64,000 nt of DNA. Source: Hellea sp. (GTDB lineage Bacteria > Pseudomonadota > Alphaproteobacteria > Caulobacterales > Maricaulaceae). The notes under the pieces are model-generated. The model had not been told where the DNA came from. It did not search any database and saw only the letters and a list, made by a program, of their open reading frames with translations. The stretch's first letter is position 1. Each line of letters opens with the position of its first letter. The DNA is taken from positions 115,538 to 179,537 of the forward strand of contig JAHDEZ010000002.1 in NCBI GenBank assembly GCA_020628425.1. The letters are read 5' to 3'. Positions 35,845-43,502 of this stretch are shown piece after piece. Position numbers and translations under genes: made by a program.

Positions 35845-37191
35845 GTGGCGCTTATCGGCGCCGCCCTTCTTGCTATCCGTGCCATTGCTTATGACTTTCG
35901 CCCAGGCACCAACACATTTCTACACCCTTATAAATTATTTGCCGGGCTGTTAATCTTTGCTGGCCTTATATGGGCCTGGTTTATTCCTATACTCAACCAC
36001 CTTGATCCGAAGCGGATCACGACACGTTTTCTATGGGTATGTCTCGGAGTCAGCCTCTTCTATAGAGCATTATTTTTTGGCTCACATACGATATATGAGG
36101 ACGATTGGAACCGCTATCTCTGGGACGGATATATGGTATCCCAAGGTCAAAACCCATTTACATACAGCCCCAACGACATTCTGACAGACCGGACTCATCC
36201 GGATTCCGAAGTCCTGCGCGAAGTATCAACAACCAATGATCACTTCCTGCATAAAATAAATAATCCGCATTTATCCACAATCTACCCACCTGTGGCACAG
36301 GGGGCATTTGGAATTGCGGCGGCGGCCGACCCGTTTAATCTAGATGCCTTGAGAATGGTGTTCCTGTTATCAGAAATCCTGACACTGTTTTTACTCGTCA
36401 AGACTCTGCCCCTTTACGGAAGGTCGCGCCACTGGGTTCTTTTATATGCCTTTTGCCCATTACTGATCTATTCGGGATTTAATGCGGCGCATATGGATAT
36501 TCTTCTGCCGCCCCTTATTGTCGGCGCATTATGGGCCGTAAAAAAGCGGGCTTTTTTGGCGGGGATACTACTGGTCGGAGCCGCGGCCGTGAAAATGTGG
36601 CCGCTCATTCTGGCCCCGGCGCTCTTTCGGGAATGGCGAAAAACACCGCTCATTTATATAGGTGTTGCCGCGTTTGTGGCCGCCTTGTCGGCGCTAGCTT
36701 TCTGGCCCATGTATCAGGCTCTGGGCGACACAAGTGGTTTGCAGGCCTATGCCAGGGGCTGGGAACGCAGCAGTTTCATTTTTCCCCATTTGCAAAATTC
36801 TGTCTTTGGAGCGGTTGAAAACCCAGCACAGATAGCGCGCTATATTGTAGCGGGGTTCGTCACCCTTGTGGCCATTGCGGTCGGGTTCTGGCCCGGTCGG
36901 GACAGCCCCACATCCATTCCCGCCAGAGCTTTGCTGGTGACGCTCACCCTCTTCTTTCTCTCACCGACGGGCTTTCCTTGGTATGTGATCTGGGCCCTGC
37001 CTTTCCTGCCCTTTGTGCCGCTTTACGGCGTGGCGTCGCTCTGTATGTTAGTGCCTCTCTATTATGCGCGATACGCTCTGGGTGAGCGGGAGATTTATCA
37101 CATCTATACCAACTGGCTCATACCGTTGCAGTTCGGCCTGCCGCTATTGATATTGACTTTTGAGGGCTTTTGGCGATGGAGGCGGACATGA
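35845..37191 (+). CDS. GT-C-type membrane glycosyltransferase (GT87-like)
   Basis: Polytopic protein of 448 residues with about 11-12 helices. The first periplasmic loop contains YEDDWNRYLWDGY, the Asp-pair catalytic/metal motif typical of GT-C mannosyl- or glucosyl-transferases that use polyprenyl-phosphate sugars; NAAHMDIL and SPTGFPWYVIWALPF fit the GT87-type layout. The start GTG 35845 is uncertain because the frame is open a little upstream. The next gene (GT2) overlaps its stop as ATGA and could supply the lipid-linked donor. Confidence 0.72.
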   Translation: MALIGAALLAIRAIAYDFRPGTNTFLHPYKLFAGLLIFAGLIWAWFIPILNHLDPKRITTRFLWVCLGVSLFYRALFFGSHTIYEDDWNRYLWDGYMVSQGQNPFTYSPNDILTDRTHPDSEVLREVSTTNDHFLHKINNPHLSTIYPPVAQGAFGIAAAADPFNLDALRMVFLLSEILTLFLLVKTLPLYGRSRHWVLLYAFCPLLIYSGFNAAHMDILLPPLIVGALWAVKKRAFLAGILLVGAAAVKMWPLILAPALFREWRKTPLIYIGVAAFVAALSALAFWPMYQALGDTSGLQAYARGWERSSFIFPHLQNSVFGAVENPAQIARYIVAGFVTLVAIAVGFWPGRDSPTSIPARALLVTLTLFFLSPTGFPWYVIWALPFLPFVPLYGVASLCMLVPLYYARYALGEREIYHIYTNWLIPLQFGLPLLILTFEGFWRWRRT

Positions 37192-37874
37192 ACGCTCCCG
37201 TGATCAAAGTCGTCATTCCCGCCCGGAACGAGGAAAAGGCGCTGGGGAAAGTCCTGTCTGAAATTCCCGACGTGGTCGACACCGTCATTGTTGCCGATAA
37301 TGGCTCCACAGACGCCACGGCACAGGTGGCTCGCGAACACGGGGCGGAAGTGGTCAGCGTACCGGAAGCCGGATATGGCCGGGCCTGTCTGGCCGGAATT
37401 GCGGCCTCGGACGCGTGCGATATCATTGTCTTTTTGGACGGAGACGCGTCGGATTATCCGGGGCAGCTGGTAGAGCTCATTGCGCCTATTTTGAAGGATG
37501 AGGCCGACTTCGTCATCGGATCCCGGGTCAAGGGTGAGCGCGAAAAAGGGGCGCTCACGCCGCAACAGCGCTTTGGCAATGCGCTGGCCTGCTGGCTCAT
37601 GAAGGTCTTTTGGAAAAGCGAGTTTACAGATCTGGGCCCCTTTCGCGCCATTCGTAAAACCTCTCTCGACGGGCTTAACATGCAGGCCCCGACCTTTGGC
37701 TGGACGGTGGAGATGCAGGTACGCGCCCTCAAACAGGGCCTACGCTGTGAAGAGGTGGCTGTCGACTACCGCAAACGTATCGGCAAATCAAAAATCAGCG
37801 GCACAGTGCGCGGCGTTGTCCTAGCGGGCTATTACATTCTCGGCACGATTTTCACTGAGCAGTTCCGGCGGTAG
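37188..37874 (+). CDS. GT2 glycosyltransferase, dolichol-phosphate-mannose-synthase-like
   Basis: Cytosolic GT-A fold enzyme of 228 residues. N-terminal VVIPARNEEKAL, VADNGSTDAT and the catalytic FLDGDASDYP are present, then GSRVKGEREKGALTPQQRFGNALACWLMK and DLGPFRAI as in DPM1/GT2 polyprenol-phosphate sugar synthases. There is no C-terminal membrane domain. The start is ATG 37188, with GGAGG before it, overlapping the GT-C stop (ATGA). It likely makes the polyprenyl-P-hexose used by the coupled GT-C protein. Confidence 0.85.
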   Translation: MNAPVIKVVIPARNEEKALGKVLSEIPDVVDTVIVADNGSTDATAQVAREHGAEVVSVPEAGYGRACLAGIAASDACDIIVFLDGDASDYPGQLVELIAPILKDEADFVIGSRVKGEREKGALTPQQRFGNALACWLMKVFWKSEFTDLGPFRAIRKTSLDGLNMQAPTFGWTVEMQVRALKQGLRCEEVAVDYRKRIGKSKISGTVRGVVLAGYYILGTIFTEQFRR

Positions 37875-37896
37875 AAATTCGAAAAACCAACGCGTT

Positions 37897-37971
37897 ATCC
37901 TCGGCCCTGTGCCGAGGATCCATTGCAATATTGTCAACTAAGCCGTGGATCCCAGGGACAAGCCCTAGGAT
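37897..37971. repeat. Palindromic intergenic repeat
   Basis: Composite palindrome between the GT2 and cysS genes. It consists of ATCCTCGGC-N5-GCCGAGGAT (37897-37919), an outer GGATCCA/TGGATCC pair, and ATCCCAGGG-N5-CCCTAGGAT (37949-37971, one mismatch). This layout, with ATCCTCGG arms and GGATCC in the middle, resembles the widespread REP-like elements of alphaproteobacteria. It may act as a bidirectional terminator for the convergent genes. Only one copy is seen in this window. Confidence 0.65.
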
Positions 37972-37982
37972 GACGGAAGAGC

Positions 37983-39470
37983 TTACTTCCGTCTCAACTC
38001 GGAACCATTCGGACCCGTCTCAATAATAAAGCCGGCCTCGGCGATCTGATCGCGGATTTGGTCGGACTGTTTGAACATCTCACCCATCTTAGCTTTATCA
38101 CCGGCCTCTTTGGCAGCGACGGCCTGATCCCGTACAGCGTCATATTCTTTGCAAAGCGCTTCCAACTCGTCGGTGACACCTGACTTGAACCAGTCGTCCG
38201 GGTCCTTTTGGAGGAGGCCGAGTATATCCGCACCCTCGTTCATCAGCTTTCGAAAGATCACCAACTGGGCAAGCTGCGGAGCATTATCAGGTTGTTCGGA
38301 TATGATACGAAGAGAAAGTCGACCACCGCTCTCCATTTGCGAAATAAAAGCGATGAGTGTTGGGGTCATTAAATCATTGCATAACGCATGAATAATCGGC
38401 TCTCTACCCACCAGATCTAAAGTATGATGTTTCAGCGAGGCAACATGTCTTTCAATAAATTCTTTAGAGACCTCAAAGGACATTGTGTCGTTTAAGAAAC
38501 GATACCACCCATCCAATTGTGCCTTACTCTCCTGTAACAATTCTTCCGTCCAGATCAGCTCACTCCGGTAATGGGCTTTAAGTAGTGCGAGTCTAATCAC
38601 CTCCCCGTCCCATTTCTCGAGCAGGTCATGGACGAGTTGCACATTGCCGAGGGACTTGGACATCTTTTCGCTGCCCATATTGAGGAATTCGTTATGAACC
38701 CAATAGCGGGCCATGGTCTTGCCGTGGGCGCATTCGGATTGTGCGATTTCGTTTTCATGGTGCGGGAATTTCAGATCAACGCCGCCGCAGTGAATATCAA
38801 TGGTTTCGCCTAATGTCTCCTTGGCCATGGCGGAACATTCAATATGCCAGCCCGGGCGACCAAAACCAAAAGGCGCGTCCCAACCGACGCCGTTCATTTC
38901 CGGTTTCCAGAGCACGAAGTCGGCGGAATTTTTCTTGCGCGCCACTTCGCCCTCGCCGACGCGCTCACCCTTCCGCAAGGCGTCAAGCGTATTGCCAGAG
39001 AGCTTACCGTAATCGTCAAATTTGCTCACATCAAAAAAGACATGGCCGTCACTTTCATAGGCGAAACCGTCTTCGATGAGTTTTGAGATAATCGCGATCA
39101 TGCCACCAATATTATCGGTCGCCTTGGGCTGCACGGTGGGCATCAGGCAGTTCAGCGCCGCCAGATCTTCATTATAAATGCGGGCATATTTCTCTGTGAT
39201 TTCAGTAATATCCACGCCCTGCTCTGTGGCAGCCGCAATAATCTTGTCGTCCACATCCGTGATGTTACGGGCATAGACGACATTTTCCTCACCGTAGATA
39301 TGGCGCAATACGCGGAACAACACATCGGCGACAACGGCGGCGCGGGCATTGCCGATATGGGCGTAGGAATAGACGGTCGGACCACAATTATACATGGTCA
39401 CGCGCTCAGGATCGGCGGGCTCAAAAACCTCTTTGCTGCGGGTCAGGGAATTATAGAGTTTCAGTTCCAT
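37983..39470 (-). CDS. cysS: Cysteinyl-tRNA synthetase
   Basis: Charges tRNA-Cys. Class I synthetase of 495 residues with the HIGH-type motif in CGPTVYSYAHIGNARAA (zinc Cys included), zinc site CSAMAKETLGETIDIHCGGVDLKFPHHENE, and KMSKSLGN. A somewhat divergent C-terminal half (about 310-495) replaces part of the standard DALR region but keeps the helical layout. The ATG at 39470 lies 61 bases from the divergent ClpP-like gene. Confidence 0.96.
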   Translation of the reverse strand: MELKLYNSLTRSKEVFEPADPERVTMYNCGPTVYSYAHIGNARAAVVADVLFRVLRHIYGEENVVYARNITDVDDKIIAAATEQGVDITEITEKYARIYNEDLAALNCLMPTVQPKATDNIGGMIAIISKLIEDGFAYESDGHVFFDVSKFDDYGKLSGNTLDALRKGERVGEGEVARKKNSADFVLWKPEMNGVGWDAPFGFGRPGWHIECSAMAKETLGETIDIHCGGVDLKFPHHENEIAQSECAHGKTMARYWVHNEFLNMGSEKMSKSLGNVQLVHDLLEKWDGEVIRLALLKAHYRSELIWTEELLQESKAQLDGWYRFLNDTMSFEVSKEFIERHVASLKHHTLDLVGREPIIHALCNDLMTPTLIAFISQMESGGRLSLRIISEQPDNAPQLAQLVIFRKLMNEGADILGLLQKDPDDWFKSGVTDELEALCKEYDAVRDQAVAAKEAGDKAKMGEMFKQSDQIRDQIAEAGFIIETGPNGSELRRK

Positions 39471-39531
39471 ATATCTTGTATAACGTGTTTTTCACTTGCC
39501 TATTGAATTGCCGCGCTTATGTGAAGTTTGA

Positions 39532-40137
39532 ATGAACTTGTCTATGCAAAATAAGCTTAGAATTGCCATTGGCTTGTCTGTGGTCCTGCTTTTTCTGGGA
39601 TTTTATCTAGGAGAGAAAGAACCAGATACGCTGAGTTTTGATATTAAGGGTGACACAGCTTATGTGAACGGCGGTACTAACTCAGTGTCGTATAAAACCA
39701 TGAAGACGTTTTTAAATGATAATCCGGACGTTCAACACTTTGTCCTGCAAAACATGCCTGGCACAAAAGATAGCCGCACTAATTTGGATGTGGCCCGCCT
39801 TATTCGCAAGCGCGGGATTACAACTCACCTGGAGAGCAGAAGCTATATCGCCTCCGGCGCGGTCGATCTGTTTCTGGCCGGCGCGAAACGCACCATGGAA
39901 TGCGGGGCGATGATTGGCGTTCATAGCTGGAGTTTTGACGGCGATATCGGCCCTAATGATATCGGCAGAGACGATCAGAAATGGGCCCATGAGAAATTCC
40001 TGACGGATATGGGGATTGACCCATCCTTTTATGTTTTCACCCGCGCCGCCGCCGCTCCGGACGAGATACACATTATGAGATATCCCGAGATAGAGCGCTA
40101 CGGACTGCTTACCGAACCCGCGAATTGCAGCTTATGA
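39532..40137 (+). CDS. Membrane-anchored ClpP/crotonase-fold protein (COG3904-like), copy 1
   Basis: A 201-residue protein with an N-terminal anchor helix (residues 9-26) and an exported domain. SYIASGAVDLFLAGAKRTMECGAMIGVHSW places Ser108 and His131 with nearly the spacing of the ClpP catalytic Ser-His (AASMGA ... MIHQP), and RLIRKRGITTHLES resembles the ClpP strand before it. This matches the COG3904 type of predicted periplasmic proteins. A serine protease activity is inferred only. The stop overlaps the paralogue's ATG (ATGA). Confidence 0.65.
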   Translation: MNLSMQNKLRIAIGLSVVLLFLGFYLGEKEPDTLSFDIKGDTAYVNGGTNSVSYKTMKTFLNDNPDVQHFVLQNMPGTKDSRTNLDVARLIRKRGITTHLESRSYIASGAVDLFLAGAKRTMECGAMIGVHSWSFDGDIGPNDIGRDDQKWAHEKFLTDMGIDPSFYVFTRAAAAPDEIHIMRYPEIERYGLLTEPANCSL

Positions 40138-40829
40138 CCCAGAATTCTAACAACGTCATTCAGTTCCGGCAGCGAAAACCAGAACCCAAGAAGAAACCAC
40201 CTAAAAGCCCCAAAAGAAAGCCTAATCGTTGGCTGAAGGACAGGGCTGGTTATGTGTTTGTCGGTCTAATATTGTTTGGATTTATTGGCGCCAACTATCT
40301 CCGTAACCAACCCACTGAGCATGCGCTTGAGTTTACCATTTTGGGAGACACAGCTTTTGGCAATGGTGGAACTGACAGTTCTTCATTGTCCTATATGAAA
40401 ACATTTTTGGAACAGCATCCGGAAATCACCCATCTGGTCTTTCAATATATGCCGGGCACAACGGACGGGGCCAGCAACCTGGAAATTGCCCGCCTCATCC
40501 GTAAACGCGGCCTGACCATCCATCTCCAAAAAAATAGCTATATCGCCTCCGGTGCCGTCGACCTCTTTATATCAGGGGCTAAAAGGACTATGGAATGTGG
40601 TGCCCAAATTGGCGTCCATAGCTGGCGAACGGCTCCCGGCATTAATGCAGATTCTCTGGGGCGCGACCCGCTTCGCACTAATCACGAGAGGTTTTTGCGC
40701 GATATGGGCATCGACCCGGCCTTTTATCAGTTCACCCAGGACGCGGCACCGCCCAATGATATTTATGTCATGACCCAAGACGAAATCCGACAGTTTGGGC
40801 TTTTGACGACCCCAGCAGAATGCCCGTGA
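40134..40829 (+). CDS. Membrane-anchored ClpP/crotonase-fold protein (COG3904-like), copy 2
   Basis: A 231-residue paralogue of the preceding gene: a longer basic cytosolic N-terminus (residues 1-38, many Lys/Pro), anchor helix 40-55, then the same domain with Ser139 in SYIASGAV and His162 in GVHSW. MPGTTDGASNLEIARLIRKRG is almost shared with copy 1. The ATG at 40134 overlaps the copy 1 stop (ATGA), and its own stop overlaps the GTG of a tiny membrane protein, giving a three-gene coupled unit. Confidence 0.65.
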   Translation: MTQNSNNVIQFRQRKPEPKKKPPKSPKRKPNRWLKDRAGYVFVGLILFGFIGANYLRNQPTEHALEFTILGDTAFGNGGTDSSSLSYMKTFLEQHPEITHLVFQYMPGTTDGASNLEIARLIRKRGLTIHLQKNSYIASGAVDLFISGAKRTMECGAQIGVHSWRTAPGINADSLGRDPLRTNHERFLRDMGIDPAFYQFTQDAAPPNDIYVMTQDEIRQFGLLTTPAECP

Positions 40830-40939
40830 TAGATAAGGAAAAGCCAGAGAAACCAAATCTATGGTCAATAATGTGGGTGTTTATTGCATTCATCGCTTGG
40901 ATTATCTTGGGCGGAATTTTGATATTTAGCTATATTTAG
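40826..40939 (+). CDS. Tiny single-helix membrane protein
   Basis: A 37-residue frame (MIDKEKPEKPNLWSIMWV..., one hydrophobic helix, end IFSYI) whose GTG (40826) overlaps the upstream TGA (GTGA). Overlap coupling, the Lys/Glu/Pro start and a clean helix support expression; there is no family assignment. It may be a partner of the two ClpP-like anchors. Confidence 0.5.
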   Translation: MIDKEKPEKPNLWSIMWVFIAFIAWIILGGILIFSYI

Positions 40940-41030
40940 AATGTCTCGCCATCTCCTTGCAGGATTGCATGGAAACTACGCGCATTTGTCACTGGTCTTC
41001 GTAAAGGTTTTTGGCGTATAAGCTCTTGTT

Positions 41031-41651
41031 ATGAGTAATGATACATCGAAAAAACCGGTCCTTCAGGCCGTCCCATCAGCGCCGAAACCATCACGCGAAG
41101 CCGCGATGGAAGCTGTCAAAACCCTGATTGCCTGGGCGGGAGATAATCCCGAACGCGAAGGCCTGAAAGATACGCCCAAACGGGTCGTCAACGCTTATGC
41201 CGAATGGTTTAAAGGCTATGATGAAGATCCGGCTGAAGTTCTATCCAGAGTTTTCGAAGATGTCTCAGGCTATGACGATATGGTTATTTTGCGCGAAATT
41301 GATGTTGAGAGCCATTGCGAGCATCACATCGCTCCGTTTTTGGGCAAAGCTTGGGTTGCTTATCTGCCGACCGATAAAGTCGTCGGAATTTCCAAAATCG
41401 TCAAAGTGGTCGAAATTTTCGCAAAAAGACTGCAAACTCAAGAAACCATGACCGCGCAAATTGCTCAAGCCATAGATGACGCTTTAAAGCCTCGCGGAAC
41501 CGCTGTGATGATTGACGCGAAACATGAATGCATGACGACACGCGGTGTCCACCACCCTAATGTTTCAACCGTAACCAGTCAGTTCACCGGCGAATTCAAA
41601 ACCAATCAGGCCTTACAGGAACGCTTTATCCGAATGATCGGTCGGGGTTAA
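41031..41651 (+). CDS. folE: GTP cyclohydrolase I
   Basis: Converts GTP to 7,8-dihydroneopterin triphosphate for folate or queuosine-type pathways. The 206 residues include the zinc and catalytic motif ESHCEHHIAPFLGKAWVAYLP, GISKIVKVVEIFAKRLQTQE and KHECMTTRGVHHP. The zinc-binding Cys/His set is intact, so it is the type IA enzyme. Downstream is the 345-base region before rpmB. Confidence 0.96.
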   Translation: MSNDTSKKPVLQAVPSAPKPSREAAMEAVKTLIAWAGDNPEREGLKDTPKRVVNAYAEWFKGYDEDPAEVLSRVFEDVSGYDDMVILREIDVESHCEHHIAPFLGKAWVAYLPTDKVVGISKIVKVVEIFAKRLQTQETMTAQIAQAIDDALKPRGTAVMIDAKHECMTTRGVHHPNVSTVTSQFTGEFKTNQALQERFIRMIGRG

Positions 41652-41669
41652 TCGCTATTTCTTGACACT

Positions 41670-41688
41670 ACTTTATCTAAGATAAAGT
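41670..41688. promoter_or_regulatory. 19-base perfect palindrome
   Basis: ACTTTATCT-A-AGATAAAGT, two 9-base arms, preceded by TTGACA (41662-41667). Its length and symmetry suit a dimeric regulator such as the MarR family. It lies at the 3' end of the small CtrA-box ORF and after folE; no obvious target promoter reads away from it within the window except possibly plus-strand transcripts. Confidence 0.45.
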
Positions 41689-41822
41689 GCGACATATCTA
41701 AGGGCGAGCCGACGTTCGGATTTCTGACACACCAGAAGCCATTTGCGCATCATTCCTCCTCTCGCTCTCCCATTAGGTCTTACAGGCCGCCGAAAGGCCG
41801 GAGTCACATAATTATTGCGCAT
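41673..41822 (-). CDS. Small ORF behind a CtrA box
   Basis: A 49-codon frame from ATG 41822-41820 (AAGGAC upstream). The peptide is strongly basic (many Arg) and ends RKWLLVCQKSERRLALRYVALYLR, which reads like a short amphipathic helix. A second in-frame ATG pair behind GAGAGGAGG at about 41745 could start a 26-residue form. There is no homology that I recognise. It lies 86 bases downstream of a CtrA box in the right orientation. It may be a small protein or a non-coding transcript. Confidence 0.35.
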   Translation of the reverse strand: MRNNYVTPAFRRPVRPNGRARGGMMRKWLLVCQKSERRLALRYVALYLR

Positions 41823-41907
41823 AAATGTCCTTCGTGATGTTTGCCTCCTTCGCGATATGAAAGCGCGATGCTTTCGTTTTCGACAGGAAAACCTTGCGGG
41901 ATTTATG

Positions 41908-41923
41908 GTTAATGAGACGTTAA
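41908..41923 (-). promoter_or_regulatory. CtrA-type binding site
   Basis: Read on the minus strand: TTAACGTCTCATTAAC, a perfect TTAA-N7-TTAAC box, the CtrA consensus of Caulobacterales and relatives. It lies between rpmB and the small ORF on the minus strand and would control a transcript running toward 41.7 kb. Confidence 0.6.
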
Positions 41924-41940
41924 GGAAATTCAAACGCAAA

Positions 41941-41968
41941 TAAAAAACCCGCTGCCGGAGCAGCGGGT
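41941..41968 (-). terminator. Rho-independent terminator of rpmB
   Basis: 9-base perfect stem ACCCGCTGC (41947-41955) / GCAGCGGGT (41960-41968), loop of four, followed on the minus strand by six T (41946-41941 region). It is 28 bases beyond the rpmB stop. Confidence 0.9.
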
Positions 41969-41996
41969 CCATATAATACGGCATGTGGGGACCGTA

Positions 41997-42287
41997 TTAA
42001 GCTGTTTCGGCCTGTTTCTTCACCAGAGCCTTTTTAATCGTTTTGGCTTTGTCTGTCAGCTTGGCATTTTTCGTACCTAGCAAGAAGCCATCCAGACCGC
42101 CTTTGAAATCGACAGTCCGAAGTGTCTTTGCGGCGATGCGCATTTTGAAAGATTGCCCGAGTGTGTCAGAAGCCAGTGTTACATTACACAAATTAACTTC
42201 GAAACGACGCTTGGTTTTGTTATTGGCGTGAGAGACATTATTGCCGCTCATTGGGCCAGTGTTTAATAAATCACAACGACGAGCCAT
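41997..42287 (-). CDS. rpmB: 50S ribosomal protein L28
   Basis: Large-subunit ribosomal protein of 96 residues: MARRCDLLNTGPMSGNNVSHANNKTKRRF is the alphaproteobacterial L28 N-terminus, and the C-terminal Lys-rich tail (KAKTIKKALVKKQ) is typical. The start is ATG 42287 after AGGTGGA; an in-frame GTG nine bases upstream is part of the leader. The leader carries its own promoter and a terminator-like hairpin, suggesting attenuation control. Confidence 0.96.
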   Translation of the reverse strand: MARRCDLLNTGPMSGNNVSHANNKTKRRFEVNLCNVTLASDTLGQSFKMRIAAKTLRTVDFKGGLDGFLLGTKNAKLTDKAKTIKKALVKKQAETA

Positions 42288-42307
42288 TTCGTCCACCTTA
42301 TTTCATC

Positions 42308-42331
42308 AAAAAAGGCCCGCATCTGGCGGGC
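42308..42331 (-). promoter_or_regulatory. Terminator-like hairpin in the rpmB leader
   Basis: On the minus strand GCCCGC (42331-42326), CAGAT loop, GCGGGC (42320-42315), then C and six T (42313-42308), only about 20 bases before the rpmB ATG and downstream of its promoter. This is the form of an intrinsic terminator placed as an attenuator. Confidence 0.65.
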
Positions 42332-42350
42332 ACACATAATTTGCGCGGGA

Positions 42351-42378
42351 AATATAGGTTTGACGCCCTTTGGTCAAG
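42351..42378 (-). promoter_or_regulatory. Promoter of rpmB
   Basis: CTTGAC (42378-42373), 16-base spacer, TATATT (42356-42351) on the minus strand, close to the alphaproteobacterial housekeeping consensus. The predicted start near 42344 gives a leader of about 57 bases. Confidence 0.55.
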
Positions 42379-42507
42379 CCCCTTTTCCAATAATGATTAT
42401 ATGTCCAAAGATGAAGCAATTGTCATGTGTTTTCATAGACTTATTCATGTTTTGGCCAGACTGCCCTTCCTATATATAGCCCCGAATAAACAGGACACGG
42501 AGCCGTT

Positions 42508-43374
42508 ATGTCAGGGACTTCTATGCGAAAATTAGCCATTACAGCCGGAATCGCCTTCGCTATCGGCTTAACAGGCACCGGGATCACGGTCCATGCACAA
42601 GACGCGCGCAATCCAGACCCGGCCTATACGGCGCCGTTAAACCCAGCCGAAGGCGAAACGACCTTTGAATTCCGGCTCAGCGGCTATGTCTTTGGCCTGA
42701 AGGTCGTTTCAGCCAAATACAGAGGCATAATCGGCGAGGACAGCTATAATATATATTCGGATATGAAAACCTCCGGTCTCGCCGCCATGTTAAAAAAGCA
42801 ACAGCTTTGGTCCTATACCGAAGGTTTTTGGGACGAAGATGACATCAGGCCGGTCAATCACATCCAGCAAAACATGAACAAGAAAAGCCGCCGTGTTGAG
42901 GTTTTCTACAATTATAAACGCTCACGCATCCGGCAAAGTGTCAGTCCACGTTTTGGGTCCATGGGACAACCGCCAGCGACGCCGGAACAGGCCTTTAATT
43001 CCGACGACGCCAACTCTGCCATGTTAAAAATTCTGATGGCAGGATTTCGAATGGACGAGGAAGTCTGCAATGAATCCATCCCGGTTTATGACGGCAAACA
43101 ACATTATGAGATGAAGATTTCTCGACACGGCACCAAAGAACAAAAATTTGACGGTCAGAAATATCAGGCTCTGGAATGCCATGTTTACTTTGAACCTGTT
43201 TCTGGTTTTGATCCTGAGGACCTGCCTGATACGGATGAAAAGTCTAAGCCAGTCAAAGTCTATCTCATCCCCCGTCCGGAATATAATCTCTATATGCCGG
43301 TCAAATTCACTTATAAAGTCGGAGGGTTCAGCGCCAAGGTGAAGGTAAAAGAAGCCACGTTCAAAACCCGATAA
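42508..43374 (+). CDS. DUF3108-family secreted protein
   Basis: A 288-residue exported protein. Signal peptide to about VHAQ (residue 31). The domain has strands typical of DUF3108 (FEFRLSGYVFGLKVVSAKYRGIIGEDSY, MKTSGLAAML, KPVKVYLIPRPEYNLYMPVKFTYKVGGFSAKVKV), a beta-barrel-like envelope protein of unknown function often seen next to rpmB in alphaproteobacteria. It is divergent from rpmB; ATG 42508 follows CGGAG. A late in-frame ATG at 42523 is an alternative start. Confidence 0.85.
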   Translation: MSGTSMRKLAITAGIAFAIGLTGTGITVHAQDARNPDPAYTAPLNPAEGETTFEFRLSGYVFGLKVVSAKYRGIIGEDSYNIYSDMKTSGLAAMLKKQQLWSYTEGFWDEDDIRPVNHIQQNMNKKSRRVEVFYNYKRSRIRQSVSPRFGSMGQPPATPEQAFNSDDANSAMLKILMAGFRMDEEVCNESIPVYDGKQHYEMKISRHGTKEQKFDGQKYQALECHVYFEPVSGFDPEDLPDTDEKSKPVKVYLIPRPEYNLYMPVKFTYKVGGFSAKVKVKEATFKTR

Positions 43375-43395
43375 CACAAGCTTTTCAAACAAGAG

Positions 43396-43411
43396 TGTGA
43401 CCTGGGTCATA
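43396..43411. promoter_or_regulatory. CRP-type palindrome 1, before the crp/fnr-like gene
   Basis: TGTGA-CCTGGG-TCATA, close to the CRP consensus TGTGA-N6-TCACA. Its centre (43403.5) is about 70 bases upstream of the transcription start predicted from the promoter at 43439-43466, near a class I activator spacing. Similar sites are at 44523-44538 and 47808-47823. Confidence 0.6.
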
Positions 43412-43438
43412 TTTGCATCCACATAAGCGCCCTATGGC

Positions 43439-43466
43439 TTGCCTTATGTCGGATGCATCTTATACT
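43439..43466 (+). promoter_or_regulatory. Promoter of the crp/fnr-like gene
   Basis: TTGCCT (43439-43444), 16-base spacer, TATACT (43461-43466). It places the transcription start near 43473, so the translated start must be downstream: ATG 43503 fits. Confidence 0.45.
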
Positions 43467-43502
43467 CTAGCGAGCGAGGATTTTGGGGAAAGCAATGTCA
43501 TA

